NCBI GenBank assembly: GCA_015680685.1
Contig: MNCI01004078.1
Span: 765,942 to 829,941 of the forward strand
Length of the DNA stretch: 64,000 bases
Origin: Gnetum montanum
Lineage: Eukaryota; Streptophyta; Gnetopsida; Gnetales; Gnetaceae
Direction of reading: 5' to 3'
A program made the translations under genes and the position numbers. Shown piece by piece: positions 44,440-55,099 of this stretch (positions are counted from its first letter, which is position 1; the number at the start of each line of letters is the position of its first letter). The notes beneath the pieces were generated by a model that saw only the letters and a list, made by a program, of their open reading frames with translations, was not told where the DNA came from and did not search any database.

Positions 44440-45258
44440 TTGGTTACTTGGAAGTCTTTAAAGTATTTTAGTTGTTGGATGTTGACCAACATGTGCTTTT
44501 GAGGACTTGTGTACGGTAAATCATCATAATATTGGAAGAAAAAGTTAACTGTATAACGTATAGTCCTTTCCACAACATATGAAACTTAGTTCATTAAGGT
44601 ACATGCATGGGATTTGAATAGAGAATCTTGTCTCTTGGGTGAAATGCAATTTTTCTTATTCGGGCATCATGTAATTGTTTGAGGTATGGCTTGTGCACTT
44701 CATTGATAATTAAATCTACTCTTTGATTTTCATTAAGCACATTAAGTGCCACTGATTTTTCCTATTATGTCAAGTCGATGTTTAGGTCAAGGTCACATGT
44801 AGTTATGAGTGTATAGAGTTTAGTTTAGTTTGAATTAGAAGCTTTGGCAACTTTTCATGACTTAGAGGAAGAGTAGCCAATAGGAAGTTTCAATGTTGAG
44901 TGATAGGCCCATAGAACATTGTTGAGTTTGGTGCTCCAATCCTTTTTATATTTACTAATGGTTCTTGTCATAATTATTATGATCTTCTTGTTGGTGACTT
45001 TAGCTTGTTCATTCACTTGGGGATGGTAAGTAGTTGTAAGTTTATGTTTTACTTCCAATTATGGCATCAACTTGTGAAATGTAGCACCTATGAAATTAGT
45101 TAATTATCAAAATTAATATCCTAGGAATATCAAACCTGTTAACAACCTATTATTGAAAGAATCAAGTTATAGTAGAAGAAGTAAAGTGGGTAACAACTAA
45201 AAATTTATCTTATTTGCTACAATAGTCAACAAGAACAATAATGCAAGACTTTCCATGT
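44440..45258 (-). pseudogene. element C integrase, second half
   Basis: On the minus strand: SCIIVLVDYCSK (catalytic core), VNRFDIPR, YHPQVNEQAKVTNKK (the catalytic Glu position reads K), MTRTISKYKKDWSTKLNN, ALNVLNENQRVDL, then HMLWKGLYVIQLTF. Collinear with element A 40510-41300, with many substitutions and stops. It stops abruptly in the core at about 45258, where a tandem array begins. Confidence 0.8.
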
Positions 45259-47560
45259 TGGGGAAGTTACTCAAGTCTGGAAGAAGCAAGAACCCTAGAT
45301 CTAGGCAAATTCGAGTCACAATCGATCATGCATGTTACCTCTTGAAGTTGCCAGGGTCAAGGGCTATGGATCCATGTCAAAATTTAGCAATTTTGGACAT
45401 CCCAAAGTGGTTTTTTGGCTTTTCTACTGCCACCCCCACCCCTCCCATTTTCCACACTAGGGATAGAGACCTTAGCATGAAAACTAGGGGAAACCATTTT
45501 TAGCCATCTAGAATTAGTCCTATAAAGTTTAAGAGATCCAATGGCTACTACTAGAGTTCTAGAGTGCATGTAAGGTCATTTAATGTCATTTTGAGGTGTT
45601 TGAAAGTCCCAAACAAGTCTCCCATTGAGTTTCTACACTCAGGATACTATGCTTAGCATGGAAAAAAGGATCCTTAGCATGGAAGAATCATTCAACTTAG
45701 ATCTAGGATAATTTTAACCTCAATCGACTATGCATGTCAGCCTCTAGGGCTATCAAGGTCGAGGAAAAGGATTTGGTATCAAATTTTGACCATTTTTATA
45801 CTTCTAAGCATTTTTGGGCATTCTCCATTTTTCCACTTTAGGACTGAGATGCTCAACATGGAAAACTATGGGGAATCAATTTTTGGTCTTTTGACATCAA
45901 GTTCTTAAAGTTTGAAGGCTCTAAACGATGTTGGTAGGGTCCTAGAGTGCATATAAGTTCAGTTAATGTTGTTATGAGGTAGGTATGAATTCCAAATGGA
46001 TCCCCCCCCTTAATTTCCATGCTAGGAAACATGGAGGAAGGTATTCCTAGCATGGATACACCATAAAACTCATATCTAGGCCATTTCTTACTTCAATCGA
46101 CCATGCATATTAGCCTTGAGGACTGTTGGGGTTGAAGACTAGGGTTTGGGTTAAAAATTGGTCAGTTTATTGCTTTGCCAAGTGGTTTTTGAGCTTCCCC
46201 CTCTTTTTCCATGCTAGGGATAGTATGCCCAACCTGGAAAATTTGGGGAGGGGGGGATGGAATAGATTTTCATACTTTTGCATCCTTTTTGATCATGCAT
46301 GTAGGTCCCTAAGGTTGCCGGTGGTGTTGGTCAATGCCTGGTGTTAAAATTATACTATTTTGAAGGTTGATGAATGGTTTTTAAGATTCCCCCCATTTTT
46401 CAACATTAGAGCTTCCATGCTCAGCATGAAAAATTGGGGGAAAAGCTTTTTGGCCCTTTATGATCACTTTCAATCATGCATGCAGGCTTCTAAGATTGTC
46501 GGCATCAATTACTGATACTTCATGTCAAAATTTGATTATTTTAAGGTCCATTAGGCAATTTTTGGGCTTTTCCCCCTTTTTCCATGATGGGGCCTCCATG
46601 CTCAATGTGGAAAATTTGGGGGAAATTTTTTTAACTTTTCTTGATCATTCTAACTATTCATGAGTGTTCGTAGGGTTATTAGTATTTGCTATCAATGCCT
46701 TAAGGTCAAGATCTCATTATTTTGTAGGCTATGAGGGGATTTTAAGGCTTCCCCCCTTTCTTCCATGCTAAGCATGAAAGGCTTAGCATGGAAGAGGTCT
46801 CCTCCAATCAAGAAAGTTAGATTGAGGTCAAATCGACAACTGATGCACCATGCATGTCAACCTTTGGGGTTATCAGTGTTGACGATCAATGTTGGATGTC
46901 AAGATTCGATAGTTTGGAGGCTTTTAAGTGCCTCATGCAGTCTCCCCCTTTCTTCCACACTAGACATGGTGGCACCAACATGGATGATAGGCATGGTAGT
47001 TTTGTGCCATATTTGACCACTTTTAGGGCTTTTGAAACCTCCAGAGGATTCTAGCAGGGTCTAGGGATCACTAGGCATCAAGAAATGGTCATTAGGTCAT
47101 AAGTATAGGTCATTTTGGCCTCCCCCATCCATCCACACTAAGGGTAAGAGGCTTAGTATGGAAGAAGAATTCCTTAGTGTGGAAAACACCAAATCCCATA
47201 TTTCAACCAGTTTTAACCAGTTTTGGTGGGATTCTGAGGTTGTTAAAGATGCTTGGAGGGGTTCTAGATCATGTGGGGCCTACTTTGGGATCAAAGTTAT
47301 GATAAATGGGTATTGGAAGGTAAGAGTGAGTGTTACCCTCCTTTCACATTGGGCACTACTGCCCCAACATGGAAATTCATGGTGTCTAGCCTTGCTCATG
47401 TCTTACCCTCTTTTGAAAACCTAGGGTTGAAAATGCTAGGCTTAGGTTACTAAAAATAGAAAAATATTCATAATTCTAATGAATTTGTAAAATAATAGAC
47501 ATTTTTCCATGCTAGGCATGGTATTCCTAGTGTGGATGCATGGGTTTAAGATTGCCATAA
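45259..47560. repeat. degenerate tandem array, period about 185 bp
   Basis: About twelve units. Each contains a CATGCATGT-like box, GGTT-TC-GGG text, then CCCCC.TTTTTCCATGCTAGG, then ATGGAAAA.TTGGGG. Anchor boxes occur near 45328, 45735, 46104, 46290, 46474, 46660 and 46846, i.e. intervals of 184-186 bp or about twice that. No coding content. CCATGCTAGG/CTTAGCATGG words also recur in the T2 LTR and leader (58000-60250). Confidence 0.65.
46760..46794. repeat. perfect 14-bp inverted repeat with 7-nt loop
   Basis: CTTCCATGCTAAGC (46760-46773), loop ATGAAAG, GCTTAGCATGGAAG (46781-46794). It could form a hairpin. Half-arms recur through the array. Confidence 0.75.
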
Positions 47561-47838
47561 GGAGTTAAAGTCAAAATTGGCAAAAATCTGAGTGTTGATG
47601 CAAGTTTTGTTTAAGAACGAAGGTGCAGGGTAGGGTCCACAATCCAAAAAAATTTAAAATTTTGAAAAGTGAAGTTTTTTACCATCCAAAACCAATGTGA
47701 ACTATACTTTCCTCCTTGCACTTCAATGCACTTTTAGTTATGGTGCATTGAATTGGCAGCTAGGGTTTCAAGGTGTGCATTTACGTTTTAGATGAGTTTT
47801 ATATGTCAAAATTTCCAAGTTTTGATCACAAATATCTT

Positions 47839-47850
47839 TATATAAAAATA
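47839..47850 (+). promoter_or_regulatory. TATA box of the T2 antisense gene
   Basis: TATATAAAAATA, about 150 bp before the ATG at 47992, as in T1. Confidence 0.6.
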
Positions 47851-48699
47851 GCACATTGAATGAGAGATCTAGTAGAGGTTCTTGTGGTAGCAACAACCAA
47901 TTCTTAGCATAGAAGCCTCCCATCTTCCTCACATCTAGCATTGATCTCTCATCCTCTTTAGTTTCCAGCCATTCCCAATGTTGAGCCTGCCATGGCACCA
48001 AAGTAACAAGGGGGAAAGAGCCTAGATTCAACAATTCAGAAGGTGGATGAACATGCTCAAGAGTTAAAAGAAGTTCCCAGGCCAATCTCCATCCAAACTT
48101 CTTTTGTTATTGCTCCAAGGTAAGCACTTCTACCTATTCTTGCTTTGTCTCTTCTGGTTTTTCTAATTTTTTGCTTCCTATGTGTTGAGGCCATTTTTTC
48201 AAATCTACTTCAATGCAAGGATTAAAATGAAATTTTGATGAAATACCATCTCCTATTTTGGCTGCTTCCATGTATATCTATAGTTGTTTCATTACTTTAA
48301 CTTTCATAGATTTGATTTTGAAAATAGGGCTTGTCATTTCATGCTTTTTCTCAAAATATAGGGGTGTGTCGATTTTCTTCAAATCTAGGCCTTAGGATTT
48401 GTTAAAATTAAATTTTAACAAAATCCTACCCCATTATTTTGATTTTAATTTTAATGGGTTTTAATTTTTTTGGCTATTTCTACTATTTCCATGGCTATAT
48501 GAAATCTAGGTTTCGAGCTTTTTGAAATTTTACCACAAAAAAGCAAGCAATGTTGTGTATTTTTTATTAGTAGAATGTCTGCACATTAGTAAACTTTAAG
48601 GTTATGGATTTTTAGCCCTTCATTTATGCTTTTTGATGGCTATTATCTCAATTAATTTAACCTTAAAATAAAGAAGTTATGGTTGTTTTCCTAATGTTG

Positions 48700-49055
48700 C
48701 ACAGTTAGGTTGTTTGTGTCGCTTTTGTAATTTTATGTCATTTTGTGAATTTTTTCTAAGGAAATGGCAAAGGTTCTAGATATTTTCTAGTCATGACTAC
48801 ATAGGCATTGGCTTCAGCTTTCAAATGGAGGTGGAATCACTCCAATTAGACTTAAAACGAATTATTTACTAGGCATGTGTAATAAGGATGTTTGTGCCAT
48901 TTTTAAATTATTGTCTAAATTGATAAATTTTTCTTGAAGACACAACAAAGGTTTTGAATTTTCTATAATCATAGCTATGTAGGGCTTGCTTTAATATTTC
49001 AAACGGTGGTGGAATCACTCTATTTGGAGCTCAAAATTTTTTTTTATGAATTTTT
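48700..49055 (+). repeat. two tandem units of about 178 bp in intron 1 of the T2 antisense gene
   Basis: GGTGGAATCACTC occurs near 48830 and 49009, with matching flanks (acaaaggtt / gcaaaggtt, ttttctag / ttttctat). Confidence 0.55.
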
Positions 49056-49269
49056 TGGCTATGGCTATAGCTGTGTGAATTAAGGAAAAACTCACAGTTG
49101 TAGTACATTATCCATTTGAAAATAGAAGTGTTTGATATGTATAACTTATGCTTTTCTTTTGTGAACATGTAAAATTAATGCTTAACTTTTCTTTTTTAAG
49201 AAGAGTAAAAGCTTTTTCTATTTTAAATAAGCTTTTACTATGGCTACATGGCTATTTCTAAGTGTATTA

Positions 49270-49555
49270 GTATTTTGTAAATTTGTGCATAACTTAGATG
49301 ACTTTTCCAAATTTATGCATGCTTTGCATAGTTTAGATGTTTTTTCCGAAATTTATGCATGCTTTGCATAATTTAGATATTTTTTCCTAAAATTTGTGCA
49401 TAGCTTAGATGATTTTTCCAAATTTATGCATGCTTTGCATAATGTAGATGTTTTTTTATCTAAGCTTTGTGCATAGTTTAGATGTTTTTTTTTTTCAAAT
49501 TTATGCATAACTTATATGCTTTTTCTAAATTTATGCATAATTTAGACAAAGAATT
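49270..49555 (+). repeat. short tandem repeats of ATTTATGCATGCTTTGCATA in intron 1
   Basis: Six or seven imperfect units of about 45-50 bp, each with AAATTTATGCAT followed by TTAGATGTTTTTTCC. Confidence 0.65.
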
Positions 49556-49597
49556 AGTTTTAGCTATAATTTTTTGGCTATAAAGGCTATAATAGAT

Positions 49598-50068
49598 GGT
49601 AATAATGCTTTTACAAAATTTCTTAAGCTAATTTAGATAAACATCTAAGAGCTTTTTATAGAGGCTAATTTCACCTCTGGCTTAGGAAGTTTTTTCTAAA
49701 TTTGTTAAGAAATTCCCATTGGTCATGATGTAAGGCTATGCAAGGTTGTAATAATGTTTTCTTGTGGAATTACTTAGACTAATTTAGAATAAGCATCTTA
49801 GAGCTTTTTATAGAGGCTAATTTCACCTCCAACTAGATGTTTTGTCTAAATTTGCTAAGTAACTCTAATAGGTCATAATGTTTTTTCTTTGAAAGGTTGT
49901 AATAATGACCCTTTATTTTGTAGAACTTATTAAGCTAATTTAGATAAACACCTTAGAGCTCTTTATGAAAGCTAATTTCACCTCTGACTAGGATGGTTTG
50001 TCTAGGTTTGTTAAGAAATTTCAATCAATTATAATGTTTTTGTGCTTTGCTTCATGCAAGGTCTTTTT
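49598..50068 (+). repeat. three tandem units of about 150 bp ending at the intron 1 acceptor
   Basis: Units start TAATAATG near 49598, 49749 and 49899. Each contains AGCTAATTTAGA, TAAGAGCTTTTTATAG-like text and GCTAATTTCACCTC. Each ends in AAGG. The last unit runs into the acceptor TTTTTTAG at 50071. Confidence 0.7.
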
Positions 50069-53000
50069 TAGGCCTATCCTCATCATAATGGAGTTGGTTG
50101 GTATCTTGTGGTACATTGGTCATCCTAAGACCAACACCCCACCACATGAGATGCCTTTTGGGAAGCTCTTGTTGGGGTTCTGGCTTGGGGCAAGGGACTT
50201 TCTTACCTACCTCCTTAGGAACTTCAGTGTGATGTTGTAGTCACACTTGTCCACGAATGTAGCTAGGGTTGTTGTGGAGACCCTATTGCCTCAAGCATTC
50301 ATCCTGATTGCGAGATATATTACTAACAAGCCACTTCCTAAGACTATAGGAGGACCGGTAAATGCCATAAGTCCATGTTACCTTTTAAAGGTCTGGATGA
50401 TGTCAAAATATAGTCAGTATAATACTGACAATAATCTAATGGTGGTGCATAGAGCCCACACATTATTCTAGGACCTGCTTAGGATCATGTACCATCTATA
50501 GGGGTAAATATGGTTATTGTAATTCTTTTATGCTTTTTCCTTGATTCCCTAACTTCATTAATTTTACAACTTCTTATAGGTACAAGGTCAATGATCAGGG
50601 CTTGATCATTAATGATCAAATCCTAGTAGTGGCTCAAACTACTTTGGATGAATTCACCAAGAGTCCATAAATTAGAACTACTATATATCAACAGTTAAGA
50701 GGGAACTTTGATAAATACATCACTGGGTTTAACCATGTATACAGAAAGTGCAAGGACAATAGGACAATGCACAACTAGTGGGTAGATGCCAATAGCACGG
50801 ATCAGACCCTTCTAGCTAGGACCTCCACACTATAGTAGAAAAGGAAAGGTAAACATAAAGGCTAGAACTACTAGTCTTTGTATGGCTATAACTTTGAGTG
50901 TCCTATTGCTTTGCTTAATCATTGAAATTGCTTATATTGATGCTAAAATTTGGTTATTGCTTCTTAGGACCTTCCACCTTCACTGATGTCACTATACCAC
51001 TTTCAAGTTTACATCATGAGGATACCCTCATCCTAAAGTTTAGTGAGGTGAGACTAGCACAGGAGCAGTTAAAAGGATAGCACCTAGATACGTTCAAGCA
51101 AACATCCAACATGCAAGTTTGCTTGATGTATTCATAACACCTATTCCTTCCATTCCTACTACAGAGATGTTGCATGTCATCGACTCCTTTGATGAGAAGG
51201 TTGGTCATTTTAGCATCATCATCTAAGGTATGAATGTGAACATAGACATAGGTGCTGGCCTCTTTTGTGACTTGTTTAGTATTCCTTCTTATGGGGCAAA
51301 GGTTTCCACTAGGACATTAAGGGAATTGGGCCATCATGATGAAGTTCTAGAGTGGCTTAGTGCCAACATAGGCCACTCTGGAATTTTGATGGATAGCTTC
51401 ACAAACCCTGATGCAAAGGAATCATATCCTTGTTTAAGTCTCATGCATTTCCCAAACTACTATCACAAAAGAAGATAATCAACCTAGCACAGGGGTGGAC
51501 CTTTAAGAAGGTCCTAATGGAGGACATCAAATTTGATTGGGCAGTTTCTTTGGCTACTACGCTTCGAGAGGAGATCCTTAGACTCTGTGCTAACATCTCT
51601 ACTATAATCCATATGCAGTATGCATTTTTTGCAAGTTATCTAAAGAGGTTTGCAGAGTTTCTAGTGGTGTATAGGAATGGGTAATGGGTTTCCCAAGACC
51701 CAAGCCAACTTTCTAGGCCTTGAATAAAGCACATTTATCCAACAGTGAAAGCCCATAACCCACCAAAGGGGGTGGATGATATGTTATCTAGCACCACTAC
51801 GAATCTCAATGTTAGGAAATATGAGTCTCTTAATAGTATTGATGATGATGAGCCCCTCTCATTTCTTACTAGTGTCCAAGATGCCAGACGATAGCATATG
51901 GAGGTCAAAGGGCTAGCCAAGGAGAAACTCAAGAGGCCTATGGAGGAGGCACCCCCAGCATCAAATTAGCTTATGTGGAAGAAGCTTAAGTTTAAGCTTA
52001 AGACATCACAATAGGCTATAGATATGGTATGCTTTATTTAAACTTGGCTATTTCATGTTCTAAAATTTTATGATTACTTTATGATTTCATGTGTTAATTG
52101 ATTTTCTATGTGCTTTGGTTATAGATAAGCATTAGGTTATAATAGCCCAAGCTACTATAGAAGTAAAAAAAAGGCATGCAAAAGAGGCACTCCTAAAGCA
52201 ACCTATGGTTGAAGGATTTGCCAATATAGGTATAGATTATTTAGATGCCTTTTTGGGTGAGGTGATACTAGGTACCTCTCCCATCATCATCCCAAAGGAG
52301 GGAGAGGAGGAGGAGCCAGGTATGCCTATGATTGAATATTTTTGTTATATCTCATTAATTATGTTTCGTTTTCATCCTAACCTTTTAATGATTATTATGC
52401 TTATAGTAGTTCCTAAACCACTAATGCTAGTTCTTGTCCCTAAGTTTTGTGTGAAACCATGGGTAGAGACTCTAGACAAAGTGGAGTTCTTGTGTGGGAT
52501 GGCTAAGGACATCATCGATTGGTTGCATCAGGTTGCACCTAAGATAGGTAAGGATTTTGTTTTATGTGTCTTAGTTGTGGGCTTTTCTTGCATTATGGTT
52601 ATCTTAGGTTTTGTTTTATGGTTATATTTTATGCTTGTGTAGTGTCCTCCGTGGAGTGGAACCCTAGTAGAGACATGGAGATAGACTCCTTGCCTAAGCT
52701 TCCCTCTGATGTGTCTATTGTACTTGTGAAGTTGTACAAGACCACTACTGATTTAGCAATGTGTGCAAAAACTTCATGGGATCTAAATAGGTCCAACGAA
52801 TCCCTATGGGAGGAAGTTTTGGCCTTAAGGAAAAAGACTCAAAGGTAGGAGGATACTACTAAAGATATTTAAGACTATAAAGCCTTTGTGGAAGCCTAAG
52901 TGGCTAACTCTGGAGATCACGTGGACCCACTATTGGCATGTTATTCAAGACAAAGAAGCGGTCCTATGGGAGATGGTAAAATAATATATGCAAATGGACC

Positions 53001-53608
53001 TCATCTTCCAAAAGGTTGAGGATTGGAAGGATCACTGTGCTTGGGTCCTAGAGTGGGGCAAGATAAAAAGGCCCATAAGAGAAAATATAAGGCTGATCAT
53101 GGGGCCTACCTAAATGGGCTCAAGGAGGAGTTGGTTAAATGGCACAAGAGAGAGTTGTTCAATCAAGGGATCTAGGCGAAGAGTGCTTATCAACTTTTTG
53201 AAAGTACTCTCAAGGGAGAGAAATCCACTACTCTTCAAATTACTACTGTTGTAAGTGAGACATCTATAGCTACTGCTACCCATGAGCCTCCTACTTGGAC
53301 TCCTATAAATAGGACCAACATCCTTTTTGGCATTGATCTTGGATATGTTACCTAGGTCAACATGACCAAGGACCAGATCCTCCATTGTTTGAATGAGGGC
53401 CTTCTCCATCTACCCCTCGAAGTAATGCAGCCAAAATCTCCACAATTTTGATATATTTTATGATTTAATCTCTATTTTAAGTTATGATTTTTGCTATGGG
53501 TTACTAACTAGCTATATGTTGTTGCATTTCAGGCCTTAGGAGACATTAGCGGCCCAAGCAGTGAAGGTGGGAATGACCCATCACTTCCTCCTTTGGATGC
53601 CACTTAGC

Positions 53609-54528
53609 AGCCTCCTTCAATTTAGCTTATTGGCTATTTGTTTTTATTTTTATGTTGATGGCTATGGTTAGCCAAGACTATGTTATGGATGGTTGTTATT
53701 TTTTGACATTCTTGCTACACATTGTGTCCATGGCTATGTATGTTATGGGTATTTTAACTTTAAATTTAAATTTTGATTTTATTTTTGTAAATGTTATAGA
53801 CATTGAAAATGGCTATATTGATGTGTTTACTTATGGATAATTGACAAAAGGCATTGTCAGAATAAACAAGATGTTTGCTAGTTATAGGCCATTGCAAGCA
53901 AGGGCTATATTGTGTGATTGTGGCTATGTTGCCAATTTAAGGCCATGGTAGGCTGTGATGCCAGTTTAACATCTTAGTGGACATTAGTGCCAATTTTTTA
54001 ACACCTTAATGGATGGGGTCTGGAAGAGACGCTATTTTCGATGTTTAAAACATAAGTAAAAATAAAGAAAGGTTGTAGCAAATAGGTAAAAATGAAAATG
54101 AATTTACGCTACACGTATAGGCTACATTCATAAAGAGTAAAAGAAAAATTACATAAAAAATATATAATAAACTATAAATGAAAAGTAAGGCTATATGCTT
54201 ATTAGTGCATCTTGTCATAGGGGCAAAGGAAGGGTAAGGTGAACTTCACTTATGCAAATTCTTCCTAATCTTTGCAAGATTGGTGAGTGAGTAAGGACAA
54301 TTCTACACAAGCTTGTATTCGTCATCCCCTTCACTTATGATGTTAAAAGGAAGTTCATCCCCTAATGTATCCCATTGCCTATCGTTTTCATCATTGGTTG
54401 TCTTGGGTTTTTTCTTTTCATGGCTAGGAGCTTCTTCTTGAAGCTCCACTTCAGAGCCCTATTCTATGTCTATGTTGTTGACAGCTAGGAAAGCTACATT
54501 ATCACCATGAATGATGATTTCACCTCCC
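53609..54528. other. T2 spacer between antisense gene and protease
   Basis: Non-coding. 53900-54010 holds GGCCATTGC, GTTGCCAATTTAAGGCC and GATGCCAGTTTAAC, comparable with the repeat in the T1 spacer. Many GGCTAT words. 54200-54528 may contain the decayed end of the protease polyprotein. Confidence 0.45.
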
Positions 54529-55080
54529 TCATAAGTAAGGTAAATTTCTTGAAGGATGGACAAGGAAATAGCTAGTAACTAAGACAACCAAGGTCTTCCC
54601 AAGATTAGGTTGAATCTTGGTGTCTCTTCCACCATCAAGAAGTTGGCAGTTGTAGGGAATTGTTCTCCTGCTATAAAATCCAAAGAGATAAACCTTGACG
54701 ACAACTCTTGATCCATTGAAGGAATTAAGAGCTATAGTGGTTGTAGGTTGTACTTGCTTAGTTAAGACCAAGCATTCAATGATGATGCATGGAATGATGT
54801 TGGTTATAGCTCCATCATCCACATGCACTCGATGTATTTTAAATTGTCCTATGTGTATGGTTATGAATAAAGGGGTTGTAGTAACTTCCCCATTCTGAGC
54901 ATTAACATTAATTTTTCCATCACAAAATGTTAAGGGTGTTGACTTCCCCTTCCTTGGTGAGGGAGGAATCATTACTGCATGAATGGCTTCCTTGTTAGCA
55001 AGAATATCCTCACTAACAAGTATGGAGGTCAACATTTTGACTAGTGCCTCACAATGTATGGCATAAGTCATGATCAGGTT
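54529..55080 (-). pseudogene. T2 protease region
   Basis: One open frame of 180 codons: LVKMLTSILVSEDIL, KEAIHAVMIPPSP, FKIHRVHVDDGAITNIIP (active-site position DDGA as in T1), TTTIALNSFNGSR. The tail shifts frame before the GR-W loop. Collinear with T1 26400-26900. Confidence 0.8.
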
Positions 55081-55099
55081 ATATAAGCTTAGGGTTGTG

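Larger units (their letters stand above)
17087..45258 (-). mobile_element. element C: Athila-like LTR retrotransposon split by T1 and A
   Basis: Reading on the minus strand from the right: integrase end (45258-44440), spacer (44440-43374, then 34201-33989, then 21750-21000), ORF3 (20994-17960), polypurine-like CATGGTAGTA, and 3' LTR (17940-17087). T1 and A interrupt the spacer; their target duplications allow the C sequence to be rejoined. The right part is cut in the integrase core at about 45258 by a tandem array, so RT, protease, gag and the 5' LTR are missing. C therefore shows the ancestral order pol-spacer-ORF3-LTR. Confidence 0.65.
47992..53608 (+). pseudogene. T2 antisense multi-exon gene, homologue of the T1 antisense gene
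   Basis: Exons inferred: 47992-48119 (MAPK), 50072-50503, 50580-50848, 50968-52026, 52135-52319, about 52406-52547, about 52643-53449, about 53532-53608. Exon 2: RPILIIMELVGILWYIG, LLRNFSVML. Exon 3: TTLDEFTKSP. Exon 4: VNIDIGAGLFCDLFSIPS, FDWAVSLATTLREEILRL, YLKRFAEFLVVYRNG. Later exons: VETLDKVEFLCGMAKDII, then SNESLWEEVLALRKK. Each block is collinear with T1. Exon 1-4 lengths are 128, 432, 269 and 1059 here and 119, 450, 275 and 1050 in T1, equal modulo 3. Stops (the fifth codon, and in exons 2-4) make it a pseudogene. Intron 1 is 1.95 kb and full of repeats. Function unknown. Confidence 0.75.

Noticed and set aside
45259-47560. Array as the 3' LTR of T2
   Set aside because: Its left edge (TGTTGGGGAAGTT) does not match the T2 5' LTR edge (TGTTGTGATCAAA), and the interiors do not align; only short words are shared.
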